Shown here: positions 33,934 through 42,324 of the stretch, piece by piece
How positions within the stretch are numbered: position 1 is the stretch's first letter
Layout: the number at the start of each line of letters is the position of its first letter
Assembly: GCF_035818635.1 (NCBI RefSeq)
Contig: NZ_JAYLLH010000002.1
Coordinates: 186,001-250,000 of the forward strand
Direction: 5' to 3'
Source of the DNA: Mesobacterium_A hydrothermale
Lineage (GTDB): Bacteria > Pseudomonadota > Alphaproteobacteria > Rhodobacterales > Rhodobacteraceae
DNA: 64,000 bases
Notes under the pieces: model-generated
What the model was told of the DNA's origin: nothing
What the model saw: the letters and a program-made list of their open reading frames with translations, nothing else
Database searches by the model: none
Program-made: the position numbers and the translations under genes

Positions 33934-36283
33934 CTATGCCGCCTGTGCGAAGCCACCATTCACGGCCTGTTGCCAAACGTGGGCGTAGACGCTTTCGGCG
34001 AGTGCTTTCTTTTCATCGGGCGTGAACGGAGGTGACGGTAGACTTGCGAAGACCTCGTCCAAAATGAATACCTCGACGTCTGCCTTGGTCTGTTCTTTCT
34101 CCCAGAAGCGATCCAGTTCGGCCAAGCGCGTCTTTATGGAGGCCAGAAGGTCGCGGCTCGCCTGCTTCACCCGTTCGCGAGACGTCTTGTCCAGGTTATC
34201 CTTGAGCAGCAGGTCGAAGAGCGCGAGTTCGTCCTCGCCAAGCCCCTCCTTCGTTGCGCGCTTCTGTTCCTCGTCCAGACTGTTCACGAGCTCGACCAGT
34301 CGACGGAAAGTTTCCTCGATGGTGGTCCGGTCTTTCTCCCGATTGTAGTCGGCGATGATCGCCTCGTACTTCACCTGATAGTCCATCCTTGCGGGATTGC
34401 GCGCCAGCATCTCGGCGAGTTTCTGTTCAACGATGTCTCGGATGTCCTGAAGGGCGGTCGCTTTGCGTCTGACCTTCTTTGCGAATTCATCGCGTAGCTT
34501 CTCAAGATCGATCTGACTGAGGTCGAAGGTCAGTCCCTCGGCTTGGTCGTCTCCTGGCGCCTGCGTCCGGATGGCTTCGTTGACGATCCGGTGCAATTCC
34601 CTCAACAGCTCTGTGACGTCAGCCGTGTCGCGCCGCTCGGTCAGCTTCTTGTAGATTGCCTCGATGTTGTCGTGTCGTTCGGCGTATGCCCAGGCGCTGG
34701 GCTCCATCAGCAGCGCCTTGAAGCGGATGAAAACCTGCCGTGCGAGAATCTCGAAACGCCGCTTGGCCTCGTCCGTCGAATAGACGGCTTCCACGGCGTC
34801 CTTCAAACTCTTGATGCGCATAAAGCCTTTCGAACCGAGTAGCACGCTTGGATCGAAACCGATGCCGCGCAAATGGGCCTCGGTCGCCTCGATAGCTTCA
34901 AGGAGGGCCTGCACCCTCTCCTCAATGGGGGCGATGATCTCTTCTCCGCCTGTGCCATCATCGCCTAGCGCGTACTGAGCCAGCGCGGCCCGCAGGCTGG
35001 CTAGCATGCCATTATAGTCGACAATCAGGCCAAAGTCCTTGCCAGGATACACCCTGTTCGCGCGCGCTATGGCCTGCATGAGCGTGTGCGCCTTCATCGG
35101 CTTGTCGATATAGAGCGTCGACAGACATTCCACGTCGAAGCCGGTCAGCCACATCGCACAGACTATTGCGACGCGGAACGGGTGTTTGGGGTTCTTGAAG
35201 GCCGTCTCGACATCGATGCGCTCGCCATTCCCGATATCGAAGCCCTGCTTCATCAGGGCACGGTGCGGGATGATGTCGAACCCCCACTTCTTGAAGTCCG
35301 CGACCTCGTTCTGCGCTTCGCTGATAATGATCTCGACTATGGTTTCCTCGAGCCACGTTGCCTGCGCATCCAATTCTTGCGCTTCCTCCTCGAGGACAGC
35401 GCGCATGCTTTCGTCGGCCGTGTTATCCGCCTGGGCTTGCTTGGTATCGGCCGCCGCCCTGACTTCTGCGGCTTTCGCCCGCCATCGCGGGACGATCATC
35501 TGGTGCATCCGGGCGCAGGTGATCTTGTCGATGCAAACAAAAAGGGATTTTCCGGATTCCCACCTCGTTGCGCAGTGATCCACGAAATCGGCTGCGATCT
35601 TGTCGAGCCGCTCATCGGCGGTGATGACCTCGTAGTCCTTCCCGAGCAGCTTATCGAGGAGCGCCGCCTGATCGGGGTCGAGTTCCACCTCCTCGATCTT
35701 CTCGGCAATCCGTTCGTTCAGATCCGTCTTGCCGACACCCAGCTTTTCGCCCCGGTTCTCGTAGACCAGCTTGACGGTTGCCCCGTCCTCCTCGGACCGC
35801 TTGAAGTCGTAGCGCGAGACATATTCGCCGAAGATGCGCTTGGTAATCTCGTCCTGCTTGAAAAGCGGCGTGCCGGTGAAGCCGATGAAGGCGGCATTGG
35901 GCAGCGCTAGGCGCATGTTGCGGGCTAGCCGCCCTGCCTGCGTGCGGTGCGCCTCGTCCGAGATCACGATTATGTCGTCACGCTCGCTATAGGGCTTCTT
36001 TGGGTCCACGTCTTTGTTGAACTTGTGGATCAGGCTGAAGACGTACTGGTTGTTTTCCTTCAGGATCCGCTCAAGATCATCTCCGGATGCCGCGCGCGGG
36101 GTATCGTTTCCAGCGACACCGCAGCCGACAAACGTCTTATAGATTTGGCTGTCGAGATCATTCCGGTCTGTCATTAGTAGGAATGTGAAATTTCCAGGTA
36201 CCTTACGCCGTACCTTCTCGGCGAAGAACGCCATCGAGTAGGACTTGCCGCTGCCCTGGGTGTGCCAGAACACGCCCAGACGG
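33934..36283 (-). pseudogene. hsdR: Type I restriction endonuclease HsdR, 5'-truncated by an IS element
   Basis: About 780 C-terminal residues remain of a protein that is normally about 1000. The first surviving residues read 'RLGVFWHTQGSGKSYSM', which contains the Walker A of the translocase motor; motif II is 'VISDEAHRTQ', motif III 'GFTGTPL', and motifs V-VI 'VAIVCAMWLTGFDVEC' and 'LMQAIARANRVY'. The N-terminal nuclease domain has been replaced by the end of an IS element at 36284, so the protein cannot cut DNA. No hsdM or hsdS is present in the window. A shortened product could start at the ATG at 36273 but would be restriction-dead. The last residues lie next to the defence island. Confidence 0.9.
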
Positions 36284-37336
36284 GGCGTTGTTGCAGAACT
36301 CAGCCGGTGAAGGATTCACATCGGGAATCCATGGGGTTAGACGAGCTGCATGAGCAAGCCCAAGCCCGCCCGCTACCGCACGACAAACTGGTCCACCTAC
36401 AACGATGCGCTCAGGAAGCGCGGGTCGCTGCTGATCTGGCTGGACAAGGAGATGACCTGGCACGCGCCGCATGAGGGACGCCCAGGACGCCCGCCGGTCT
36501 TTTCGAATGCCGCGATCCAGTTCTGCCTGTCGCTCAAGGTTCTGTTCAAGCTGCCGCTCAGGCAGACAGCCGGGATGGTCGCGAGCCTCCTGCGTCTGGC
36601 AGGGCTGGACTGGCCCGTTCCAGACTACTCGACGCTGTGCCGCAGGCAGAAGACCCTCCATGTGCAGATCCCCTATCGTCGTGCCGACGGGCCGCTGAAC
36701 CTGTTGGTGGACAGCACCGGGATCAAGTTCCTCGGTGACGGTGAATGGCAGGCCCGCAAGCACGGTGTTCAGGGCCGCCGCCAATGGCGCAAGGTCCATC
36801 TGGCGATGGATACCGCCACCTCCGACATCCGGGCGGTGGAGTTTACACCCAGCCGAGACGGCGACAGCCCAGTGCTGCCAGACCTGCTGGGGCAAATCCC
36901 CGTGGACGAAAACATCAGCACTGTGACGGCCGATGGTGCCTACGACACAAGGCGTTGTCATGCAGCGATCCTAGCGCGCGATGCGGTCCCAATCATCCCG
37001 ATCCGCAAGAATGGTCGGTCGTGGAAGGAAGACTGCCCAGCCGAAATTGCCAGAAACGAAACTCTGCGAGCCACCCGATACTATGGACGAGCCTTCTGGA
37101 AGCGATGGACAGGATACCACGCCCGCAGCCGCATCGAAGCGAAGATGCGCTGCCTCAAGTCCTTCGGCGAGCGTATCATGGCAAGAGACCCCGACCGACA
37201 GACCGCCGAAATCCACATCCGCATCGCCCTCATGAACCGCTTCAACGCCCTCGGCACTGCCGAGATCGTCCACGTGGCATGACGTCAGTGGGGTAAGGGG
37301 ATGTCACGCCTCAGGCCGGGTTAATGCAACAACGCC
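36284..37336 (+). mobile_element. IS5-family (IS903-like) insertion sequence
   Basis: An element of about 1053 bp. The left end starts GGCGTTGTTGCAGAACTCAG; the right end, read on the opposite strand, starts GGCGTTGTTGCATTAACCCG, giving imperfect terminal inverted repeats with the outer 12 bases identical. One full-length transposase fills the element. The flanks (CCCAGACGG on the left, GCTATGACC on the right) show no target duplication, and different broken genes lie on the two sides, which points to a deletion next to the element after insertion. Confidence 0.85.
36350..37282 (+). CDS. IS5-family transposase (DDE)
   Basis: A 310-residue, apparently intact transposase. The catalytic acid residues fit 'NLLVDSTGIKF' (first D), 'VTADGAYDTRRCH' (second D) and 'RSRIEAKMRCLKSF' with the Y-(2)-R-(3)-E-(6)-K signature near residues 258-270. 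The start at 36350 gives the family's common N-terminus 'MSKPKPARYRTTNWS'. Near-identical transposases are common in Rhodobacteraceae, in line with recent transfer within the group. It should still be able to mobilise the element. Confidence 0.9.
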   Translation: MSKPKPARYRTTNWSTYNDALRKRGSLLIWLDKEMTWHAPHEGRPGRPPVFSNAAIQFCLSLKVLFKLPLRQTAGMVASLLRLAGLDWPVPDYSTLCRRQKTLHVQIPYRRADGPLNLLVDSTGIKFLGDGEWQARKHGVQGRRQWRKVHLAMDTATSDIRAVEFTPSRDGDSPVLPDLLGQIPVDENISTVTADGAYDTRRCHAAILARDAVPIIPIRKNGRSWKEDCPAEIARNETLRATRYYGRAFWKRWTGYHARSRIEAKMRCLKSFGERIMARDPDRQTAEIHIRIALMNRFNALGTAEIVHVA

Positions 37337-38028
37337 GCTATGACCTTTGCCTGCGCATCCGAGAGGTCGGGGTGAGGGGCGACCTCGAGCGTGACCTCGG
37401 AATGCCACTCGTTGTCGTCGTCTGCCGACGTGTCGTTCTCCCGTGATCCTCGGATCCTGAGCATTCGAGAAAGCAGGAAGTCCTTGAAGCACTCGTCGTT
37501 CAGACAGAACGCTCGCGTGTGCCAGCGGAAGCCGTCGAACGCGATGGCATGGGGCGCCATCCAGCGCCAGCGCGGCTCGGGGCTGGACAGGGACTGGTAC
37601 TTGACCTCGATCGCCTCGGACCGGCGGATGGCGCCGACGACGGAACGAAGCGTCACCGGATCGACGCCACGCACCGGCGTCGGGGCGGACGCGTAGGGCG
37701 GGAGATTGGCTATCCAGGAGTCCTCCCGGTCGAGGATCCCGTCAGAGAGTGAGCGTAGCTGCGCGAGGTAGCGGCTCGCATCTGGCTCGAGGAACTGCGC
37801 CTTGAAGTCCGAGCCGCGGACATAGGTCCGCGCGCTCTTGTCGTAGACCATGTTGTCCGGTGCGAAGCCAATGTAGCGGTTCAGGTCGGTGGACGCTTGG
37901 TTCACCGAGACCCCGAACTGGTCCATCAGATCGCTGCGGTTCACATGTCCCTCCCAGAACAGGCGGAACTCTATGAACTCAAGGCGTTGCTCGACGCCCC
38001 AGCGAAGTTCCGACCTGTCGTTTTCCAT
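37321..38028 (-). pseudogene. WYL-domain transcriptional regulator, C-terminus cut by IS element
   Basis: The gene retains about 230 codons of its own and then runs into the IS end, which supplies the last residues (AALLH) and the stop. An N-terminal winged helix-turn-helix ('FRLFWEGHVNRSDLMDQFG', 'ASTDLNRYI') is followed by a WYL-like core ('IEVKYQSLSSPEPRWRWMAP', then 'FDGFRWHTRAFCL'). This is the plan of BrxR/CapW-type repressors that sit beside defence systems. The C-terminal WCX-like domain is incomplete, so dimerisation or ligand control may be lost. It probably regulated the type I system whose remnants lie on the other side of the IS. Confidence 0.75.
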
Positions 38029-38069
38029 TACAATCCCCGGCTCGGGCAGTGCGCACCCTAACTATGCGC

Positions 38070-38084
38070 GCCCATTTTCTGGGC
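38070..38084. promoter_or_regulatory. Inverted repeat upstream of the WYL regulator
   Basis: GCCCA-TTTTC-TGGGC is a perfect 5-bp dyad with a 5-base spacer, located 42 bases before the start codon of the WYL regulator. A second short palindrome (GTGCGCAC) lies at about 38049-38056. BrxR/CapW-type proteins bind dyads upstream of their own genes, so this may be the autoregulatory operator. Confidence 0.35.
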
Positions 38085-38184
38085 CTAAGCCGAGGCTAGC
38101 CGAGCCGGGGATGTGGCGCAATCGAAATGCGTCGCAAATCAGAGCTTTGGAGCGACACCACGGGTCGGGAGAAAGAGGGTGTCG

Positions 38185-38388
38185 TCAGTAGGCCGGGACG
38201 CCCTGATCGGAAGTGGCATTCATCACGTCGCGTTCGAAGGCCTCGATATCGGCGATACGATAGACGACGCGCCCTCCGATCTTCATGTATGCAGGACCTT
38301 CGCCGGCCCACCGCCACCGCTCCAGGGTGCGGTGCGAAATGGTCCAGCGTTCCGCCAGTTCTTTCTGGTTCAAGCAGGTTGGTTTCAT
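38185..38388 (-). CDS. AlpA-like helix-turn-helix DNA-binding protein
   Basis: A 67-residue protein with the MerR/excisionase-type fold used by AlpA and Xis-like factors: 'LNQKELAERWTISHRTLERW' for the helix-turn-helix and 'KIGGRVVYRIADIEAFER' for the wing and last helix. Such proteins control excision or cargo expression on integrative islands. It lies between the WYL regulator and a gene-poor stretch. An integrase that it might serve is not in the window. Confidence 0.8.
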   Translation of the reverse strand: MKPTCLNQKELAERWTISHRTLERWRWAGEGPAYMKIGGRVVYRIADIEAFERDVMNATSDQGVPAY

Positions 38389-39092
38389 AATCGTCTCCTT
38401 TTTCGCAACTCACAGCGGCTGCAGGAGGACGAAGGCGTGAAAGAAAAAGAGAGGCAAGTCAGTGTCTTGAGGCGCTGTGCGCAAAGGAGCCGCGGCCGCG
38501 CAGAGCCATCAACGCACCCGGTGAGAGCGAGAGAAAGCAATCGTATCGGACGCTATTCTTGGAGAAACGTGGCAAGTGGCAGGGCTTCGAACCTGCCCGC
38601 TGAGCGGAGTTTTTGCGTATCGCCTTCCCTCCGCCACTATCACCCTTTCGAACCTGTTTAGGTCGCCGGTCCGAGGCGAATTTTCTCCTGTTTTCAAAGG
38701 GGTTTGCCGGATGGGTGCGAACCGCTGAGACGCAGGCGCGCAGCGTTTTCCGTCTCTGAATGGCCTCTCGTCTCTGGTCGGGCGAACCGCGCCGATTTCG
38801 GTTCGGTCGAAGTTTTCCTCGCCTTTACAATTGCTTGACTCGCAACCCCGCCAAAACTGCGCGCTATGTTTCCATCGCTATCGACCGAAACAGAGACCAA
38901 ACATGCAGGAGGCGTAGCCGATAGGTGCGCTGGCAGAACGGCGCGTAGCGGTGGCGGTGTCCGCACATGGCGACAACCGGAAAACCTCGACGACAAAAGG
39001 ACTTGAACTCGTTAGCGTTACAAGGCGCAGGCGGTAGTCAACGGCCTGTGCGAACCAGCCATCAGCGTTTGGAACGATTTTCAGGAGAGTGC
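38389..39092. other. Gene-poor stretch upstream of the metallophosphatase
   Basis: About 700 bases with no convincing gene on either strand. It carries the second copy of the CCTTCCCTCCGCCACT element, a nearby GGCAGGGCTTCGAACCTGCC palindrome with a T-loop-like centre (38578-38597), and an A/T-rich patch near 38820-38880 that could hold a promoter. The overall look is decayed mobile-element DNA. Confidence 0.45.
38623..38638 (+). repeat. Right copy of a short direct repeat resembling a tRNA-Ser 3' end
   Basis: CCTTCCCTCCGCCACT differs by a single missing C from the copy at 33640-33656 and lies in the same orientation about 5 kb away, beyond the AlpA-like gene. See the left copy for interpretation. 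Confidence 0.35.
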
Positions 39093-40031
39093 ATGGGAAC
39101 AGTTGATATCATCCCCGACATCCACGGGCAGATCGCCAAACTACGAGGAGCGCTCGATGCCCTCGGATGGCGGCGGAATGCGGCGGGCTGGATCCATGCC
39201 GACCCGGAGCGGACCATCGTCTTTTTGGGCGACTTCATCGACCGCGGACCGGAAAACCGGGCTGTGATTCACTTGGTGCGCGACATGATCGACAGCGGCA
39301 AGGCCCGCGCGATCATGGGCAACCACGAGTTCAATGCCCTTCACTTCCACACGGCCCACCCCGAGACTGGCCAGCCCCTCCGCGCTCATTCCGAGAAGAA
39401 CCTGCGCCAGCACGCAAGCTTCCTGGCGGAGTTCCCGGTCGACGCCGGCGAGACACGTGAGGCGTTGGCTTGGATGCGCAGCCTCCCGCTTTTTCTTGAG
39501 TCCGAGGGGTTTCGCGCTGTGCATGCTTGCTGGGTCGACCCCACGATCGACCGCGTCCGCGCGCTCACCGACAATGGCGTTCTGTCTGAAGAGCAGCTGA
39601 TACGAGCGGCTGACCCTGCCGACGAGCTTTTCCACCTTGCCGAGGAAATCACGAAGGGGCCCGAGCACAAGCTTCCCGAAGGGTTTGCGTTCCGCGACAA
39701 GGACGGCACCCACCGCGATCATGTCCGACTGCAATGGTGGAATGCAGAGGCCCGGACCTGGCGTGACATCGCAATCTCGGTGCCTGATCCGGATGATCTG
39801 CCCGATGTCCCACTACCGGGAAGCCTGATGGCGCAAACCTATCCCACCCACGAACGCCCCGTCTTCTTCGGTCACTACTGGCTCAGCGGCGATCCGGTCC
39901 TGCAGGCTCCGAACGCGCTGTGCCTCGACTATTCCGCCGGCAAGGATGGGCCGCTGGTCACATACGAACTGCACCCGGATGAGACGTTGCTTTCTCCAGA
40001 CCGGGTTCGGCCTCACCAGATCCCTGACTGA
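39093..40031 (+). CDS. Calcineurin-like metallophosphoesterase (PPP-family serine/threonine phosphatase type)
   Basis: A 312-residue protein with all metal-binding blocks near its N-terminus: 'IIPDIHGQ' (DxH), 'FLGDFIDRGPEN' (GDxxDRG) and 'IMGNHEFNAL' (GNHE); later His residues ('RDHVRLQWW', 'FFGHYWL') complete the site. Relatives include phage lambda-type phosphatases and bis(5'-nucleosyl)-tetraphosphatases. The ATG at 39093 has AGGAG at 39083-39087; the in-frame extension upstream has no such signal. It lies on the accessory element, nine bases before a converging gene. Possible roles are protein dephosphorylation or nucleotide turnover; nothing here tells which. Confidence 0.8.
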   Translation: MGTVDIIPDIHGQIAKLRGALDALGWRRNAAGWIHADPERTIVFLGDFIDRGPENRAVIHLVRDMIDSGKARAIMGNHEFNALHFHTAHPETGQPLRAHSEKNLRQHASFLAEFPVDAGETREALAWMRSLPLFLESEGFRAVHACWVDPTIDRVRALTDNGVLSEEQLIRAADPADELFHLAEEITKGPEHKLPEGFAFRDKDGTHRDHVRLQWWNAEARTWRDIAISVPDPDDLPDVPLPGSLMAQTYPTHERPVFFGHYWLSGDPVLQAPNALCLDYSAGKDGPLVTYELHPDETLLSPDRVRPHQIPD

Positions 40032-40040
40032 TCCTTCGCC

Positions 40041-40409
40041 TCAGTCGAACACCCGCTGTGGCTGATCCTCCCAAGGAAGCGAGGCGACAAAGCAAAGATC
40101 GTAGAGGCTGATCGCGCAGGGCTCGCGACACACGACCAGCCGCTCGAGAACATCCGGCGCCAGCCAAGCGAGGCGCAGGAGGCGGCTGACATAACGGTCG
40201 GAGAGGCCCTCCTCGGAGGCGAGATCGGCGATGGTGGCGACCTCGCCGCGCTCCATGCGCTGCCGCCATGCCCATGCCCGGCCGATGGCGCGCAGCACGC
40301 GCGGATCCTGTCCCGGCGGCGGGTCCGGCGTCTCGATGTCCTTCGGTGGCAGGATGCGCGGCCGTCCGCCGCGCTTGCGGACCGTGAGCGGGATGTGGAC
40401 GCGGATCAC
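40041..40409 (-). CDS. Small HTH protein of the serine-recombinase-associated type, at element end
   Basis: A 122-residue protein with a basic start ('IPLTVRKRGGRPRILPP') and a ParB-like helix-turn-helix ('GEVATIADLASEEGLSDRYV', 'LLRLAWLAPDVLERLV'). Proteins of this form are encoded next to, or fused to the end of, serine recombinases in alphaproteobacterial mobile elements. The GTG start at 40409 lies within a base or two of the xylB fragment, so its native 5' end, promoter and ribosome binding site may have been lost at the junction. It marks the right boundary of the inserted DNA. Confidence 0.6.
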   Translation of the reverse strand: MIRVHIPLTVRKRGGRPRILPPKDIETPDPPPGQDPRVLRAIGRAWAWRQRMERGEVATIADLASEEGLSDRYVSRLLRLAWLAPDVLERLVVCREPCAISLYDLCFVASLPWEDQPQRVFD

Positions 40410-40926
40410 CGGGCAGAGCGCGGCAGATTTGACCGGTGCACTGGGCGATCACTTGCAATCCCCGGGGGCGGTGATGTTTCACCCCTACCTGTCGGGTGAA
40501 CGCACGCCGCACAATGATGCCACCCTGCGCGGTGCCTTTACCGGCTTGTCCACGAGTACCACGGTTGCAGATCTGACCCGCGCGGTGCTGGAAGGCGTGG
40601 CCTATGCGCTGCGCGATTGCGCCGAAGCGCTGAAAGCCACCGGCAGCAGGTTCGACCAGATTCTTGCCATTGGTGGTGGCAGCCGGTCGGATTATTGGCT
40701 GCACCTGCTGGCGACTGTTCTGAAAGTGCGGCTGCATCGTCCAGACGGGGGGGAATTCGGTGCTGCGCTGGGGGCGGCCCGGCTTGCGATCTGCGCGGCG
40801 ACGGGGGCCGCGCCGGAAGCCGTGATGACCGCGCCGGACACCTGTCAGATCTTTGACCCTGTCCCGGAGCTGCGGTCCGCCTTTGACGATGCGTACGAAA
40901 GGTTCCGCACATCCGTACCATCCTGA
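40410..40926 (+). pseudogene. xylB: Xylulokinase (FGGY family), 3' fragment cut by the inserted element
   Basis: About 171 C-terminal residues remain of a kinase that is normally near 480-500. The recognisable FGGY features are 'FHPYLSGERTPHND', 'LEGVAYALRDCAEAL' and 'ILAIGGGSRSDYWLHLLA', the ATP-binding C-terminal lobe. Sequence homologous to xylB begins at 'GQSAADLTGALG' (40411) and is met directly by the mobile-element gene. The fragment has no start signal. The N-terminal sugar-binding half is predicted to lie left of the window at the other end of the element. Its stop is 18 bases from the end of the converging ROK regulator gene. Confidence 0.85.
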
Positions 40927-40943
40927 CGCGCAGGCCGGGCCGG

Positions 40944-42152
40944 TTATCGGGCCAGCCCCGCATTCGTGTTCAGGAAAAACTGCTTCAGAACCGGCGAACT
41001 GGCTGAACCTACGGCCCGGGCGTTTGCGCCGACGCTGCCCGCGACGATTTCCGGCGCGATCAGCCCCCGGGTGTCCTGATTGACGAGATAGCGCCGCACC
41101 CGCGCCACCAGTTCGTCGCGAACCGGGGCGGGAAAGGCACCGTCGATCACGATGGCTTCGAAGTCGATCACCGAACAGACCGACAGCGCCGCCTTGGCAA
41201 GTTCTTGCGCGGTTTCCCCGATCCACGGCTCGACATAGCGCATCAGGCCAGACCAGTCCTGCGGCTGTTGCCACAATACGATCGGGTCGATCCTGACCTG
41301 TACCAGCCGCGATTCCAGCAGGTGGATCGACGCCACGTCGATCAACTGGCGGCTCTCCCCCAGCGGTCCGGTGGTGCGCAACGATCCCAGCGCACCTGCG
41401 TTGCCCTGATTGCCTTCGAACACCGAACCGTTCATCACCACCCCGCCGCCGATGAAAGAGCCGATGAAGAAATACGCGTAGTCGTGGAACCCCTTGTTGC
41501 TGCCAAAAAGATGTTCGGCCTGGCACGCGGCAGTGGCATCGTTGACCACATAGACCGGAAGGTCGCTGAACCGCGCCACCTCTTGCGCAAAATTGATGTC
41601 TTTCCAATTGCGGAAGTTTTCGGCGTTGGGGCCGGTCAGGTCATGCCATTTCCACAACTCGAACGGGGTGCCGATGCCGATGCCGCAAATCCTGTCCAGT
41701 ACGGGGCCGGGAAGGTCCGACAGAAGATCGGTCAGCCCGGTTTCCAGGAACCGGAACACAGAGTCGGGAAAGGCAATGTCGTAGGTCGTGTGCAACTGCT
41801 GCCGTGTCGTGCCGACAAAATCCTGCAACAGCAGGTCCGCACCGCGCCGCCCGATCCGCATGCCGATGGAAAACACGCCGTCCGGGGCCAGTTGCATCGG
41901 GATCGAAGGTTTGCCAACGCGCCCGCGCACCGGGTCGCCCCGCATCAGCATGCCGTCCTTTTCCAGCCGCCGCAGGATGATCGACGCAGTCTGCGGTGAC
42001 AGCCCCGTCAGCCGGGCAAGATCGGCACCGGGCAGGCCGCCGTGGCGCTGAAGCATCGACAGGATAAGCCGTTCGTTGTGATCCCGGACACCCGCCTGGT
42101 TCACCCCGCTTACCATCTCTTTGATCTTCGCGCTCTCCATGGCACGGACCAT
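40944..42152 (-). CDS. ROK-family transcriptional regulator of the sugar operon
   Basis: A 402-residue repressor. The N-terminal winged helix-turn-helix ('LILSMLQRHGGLPGADLARL', 'SPQTASIILRRLEKDGML') is followed by a ROK sugar-kinase fold ('GIGIGTPFELW', 'VVNDATAACQAEHL', 'FIGSFIGGGVVMNG'). The usual ROK zinc-binding Cys cluster is not evident. It is divergent from the frcB-like gene, so it most likely represses the transporter operon and itself until a sugar binds. It corresponds to FrcR or XylR of related bacteria; the adjacent xylulokinase fragment argues for a xylose-responsive role. Confidence 0.85.
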   Translation of the reverse strand: MVRAMESAKIKEMVSGVNQAGVRDHNERLILSMLQRHGGLPGADLARLTGLSPQTASIILRRLEKDGMLMRGDPVRGRVGKPSIPMQLAPDGVFSIGMRIGRRGADLLLQDFVGTTRQQLHTTYDIAFPDSVFRFLETGLTDLLSDLPGPVLDRICGIGIGTPFELWKWHDLTGPNAENFRNWKDINFAQEVARFSDLPVYVVNDATAACQAEHLFGSNKGFHDYAYFFIGSFIGGGVVMNGSVFEGNQGNAGALGSLRTTGPLGESRQLIDVASIHLLESRLVQVRIDPIVLWQQPQDWSGLMRYVEPWIGETAQELAKAALSVCSVIDFEAIVIDGAFPAPVRDELVARVRRYLVNQDTRGLIAPEIVAGSVGANARAVGSASSPVLKQFFLNTNAGLAR

Positions 42153-42193
42153 AGTGGCCTCCCTTTCTGTAAGAAAGATCGTTCGTTCAGATT

Positions 42194-42210
42194 AATAAAT
42201 CAAGTTTATT
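42194..42210. promoter_or_regulatory. Candidate ROK operator
   Basis: AATAAA-TCAAG-TTTATT is a perfect 6-bp inverted repeat with a 5-base centre, in the otherwise GC-rich divergent region between the ROK gene and the transporter operon. The surroundings are strongly A/T-rich (about 42190-42218) and probably include the promoters for both directions. Position and symmetry suit a ROK repressor site. Confidence 0.6.
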
Positions 42211-42324
42211 TATTTATTGACCCGATGCCCGAATCGCGGCTATCCCTATGGCCGATCCAAGAGATCACTCGGAGGAAGACCCCAAGTTTCGAGGGGTAGA
42301 GTTTCAAGCGTCTGGGAGGACACC

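Noticed and set aside
38570..38645. A tRNA gene around the T-loop-like TTCGAA
   Set aside because: The apparent T-arm has an 8-base loop when paired and no D- or anticodon arm or acceptor pairing could be built; at best a relic.
39958..41607. Minus-strand frame of 549 codons spanning the element-xylB junction
   Set aside because: It overlaps three better supported genes in other frames and reads as Arg/Pro/Gly-rich antisense sequence.
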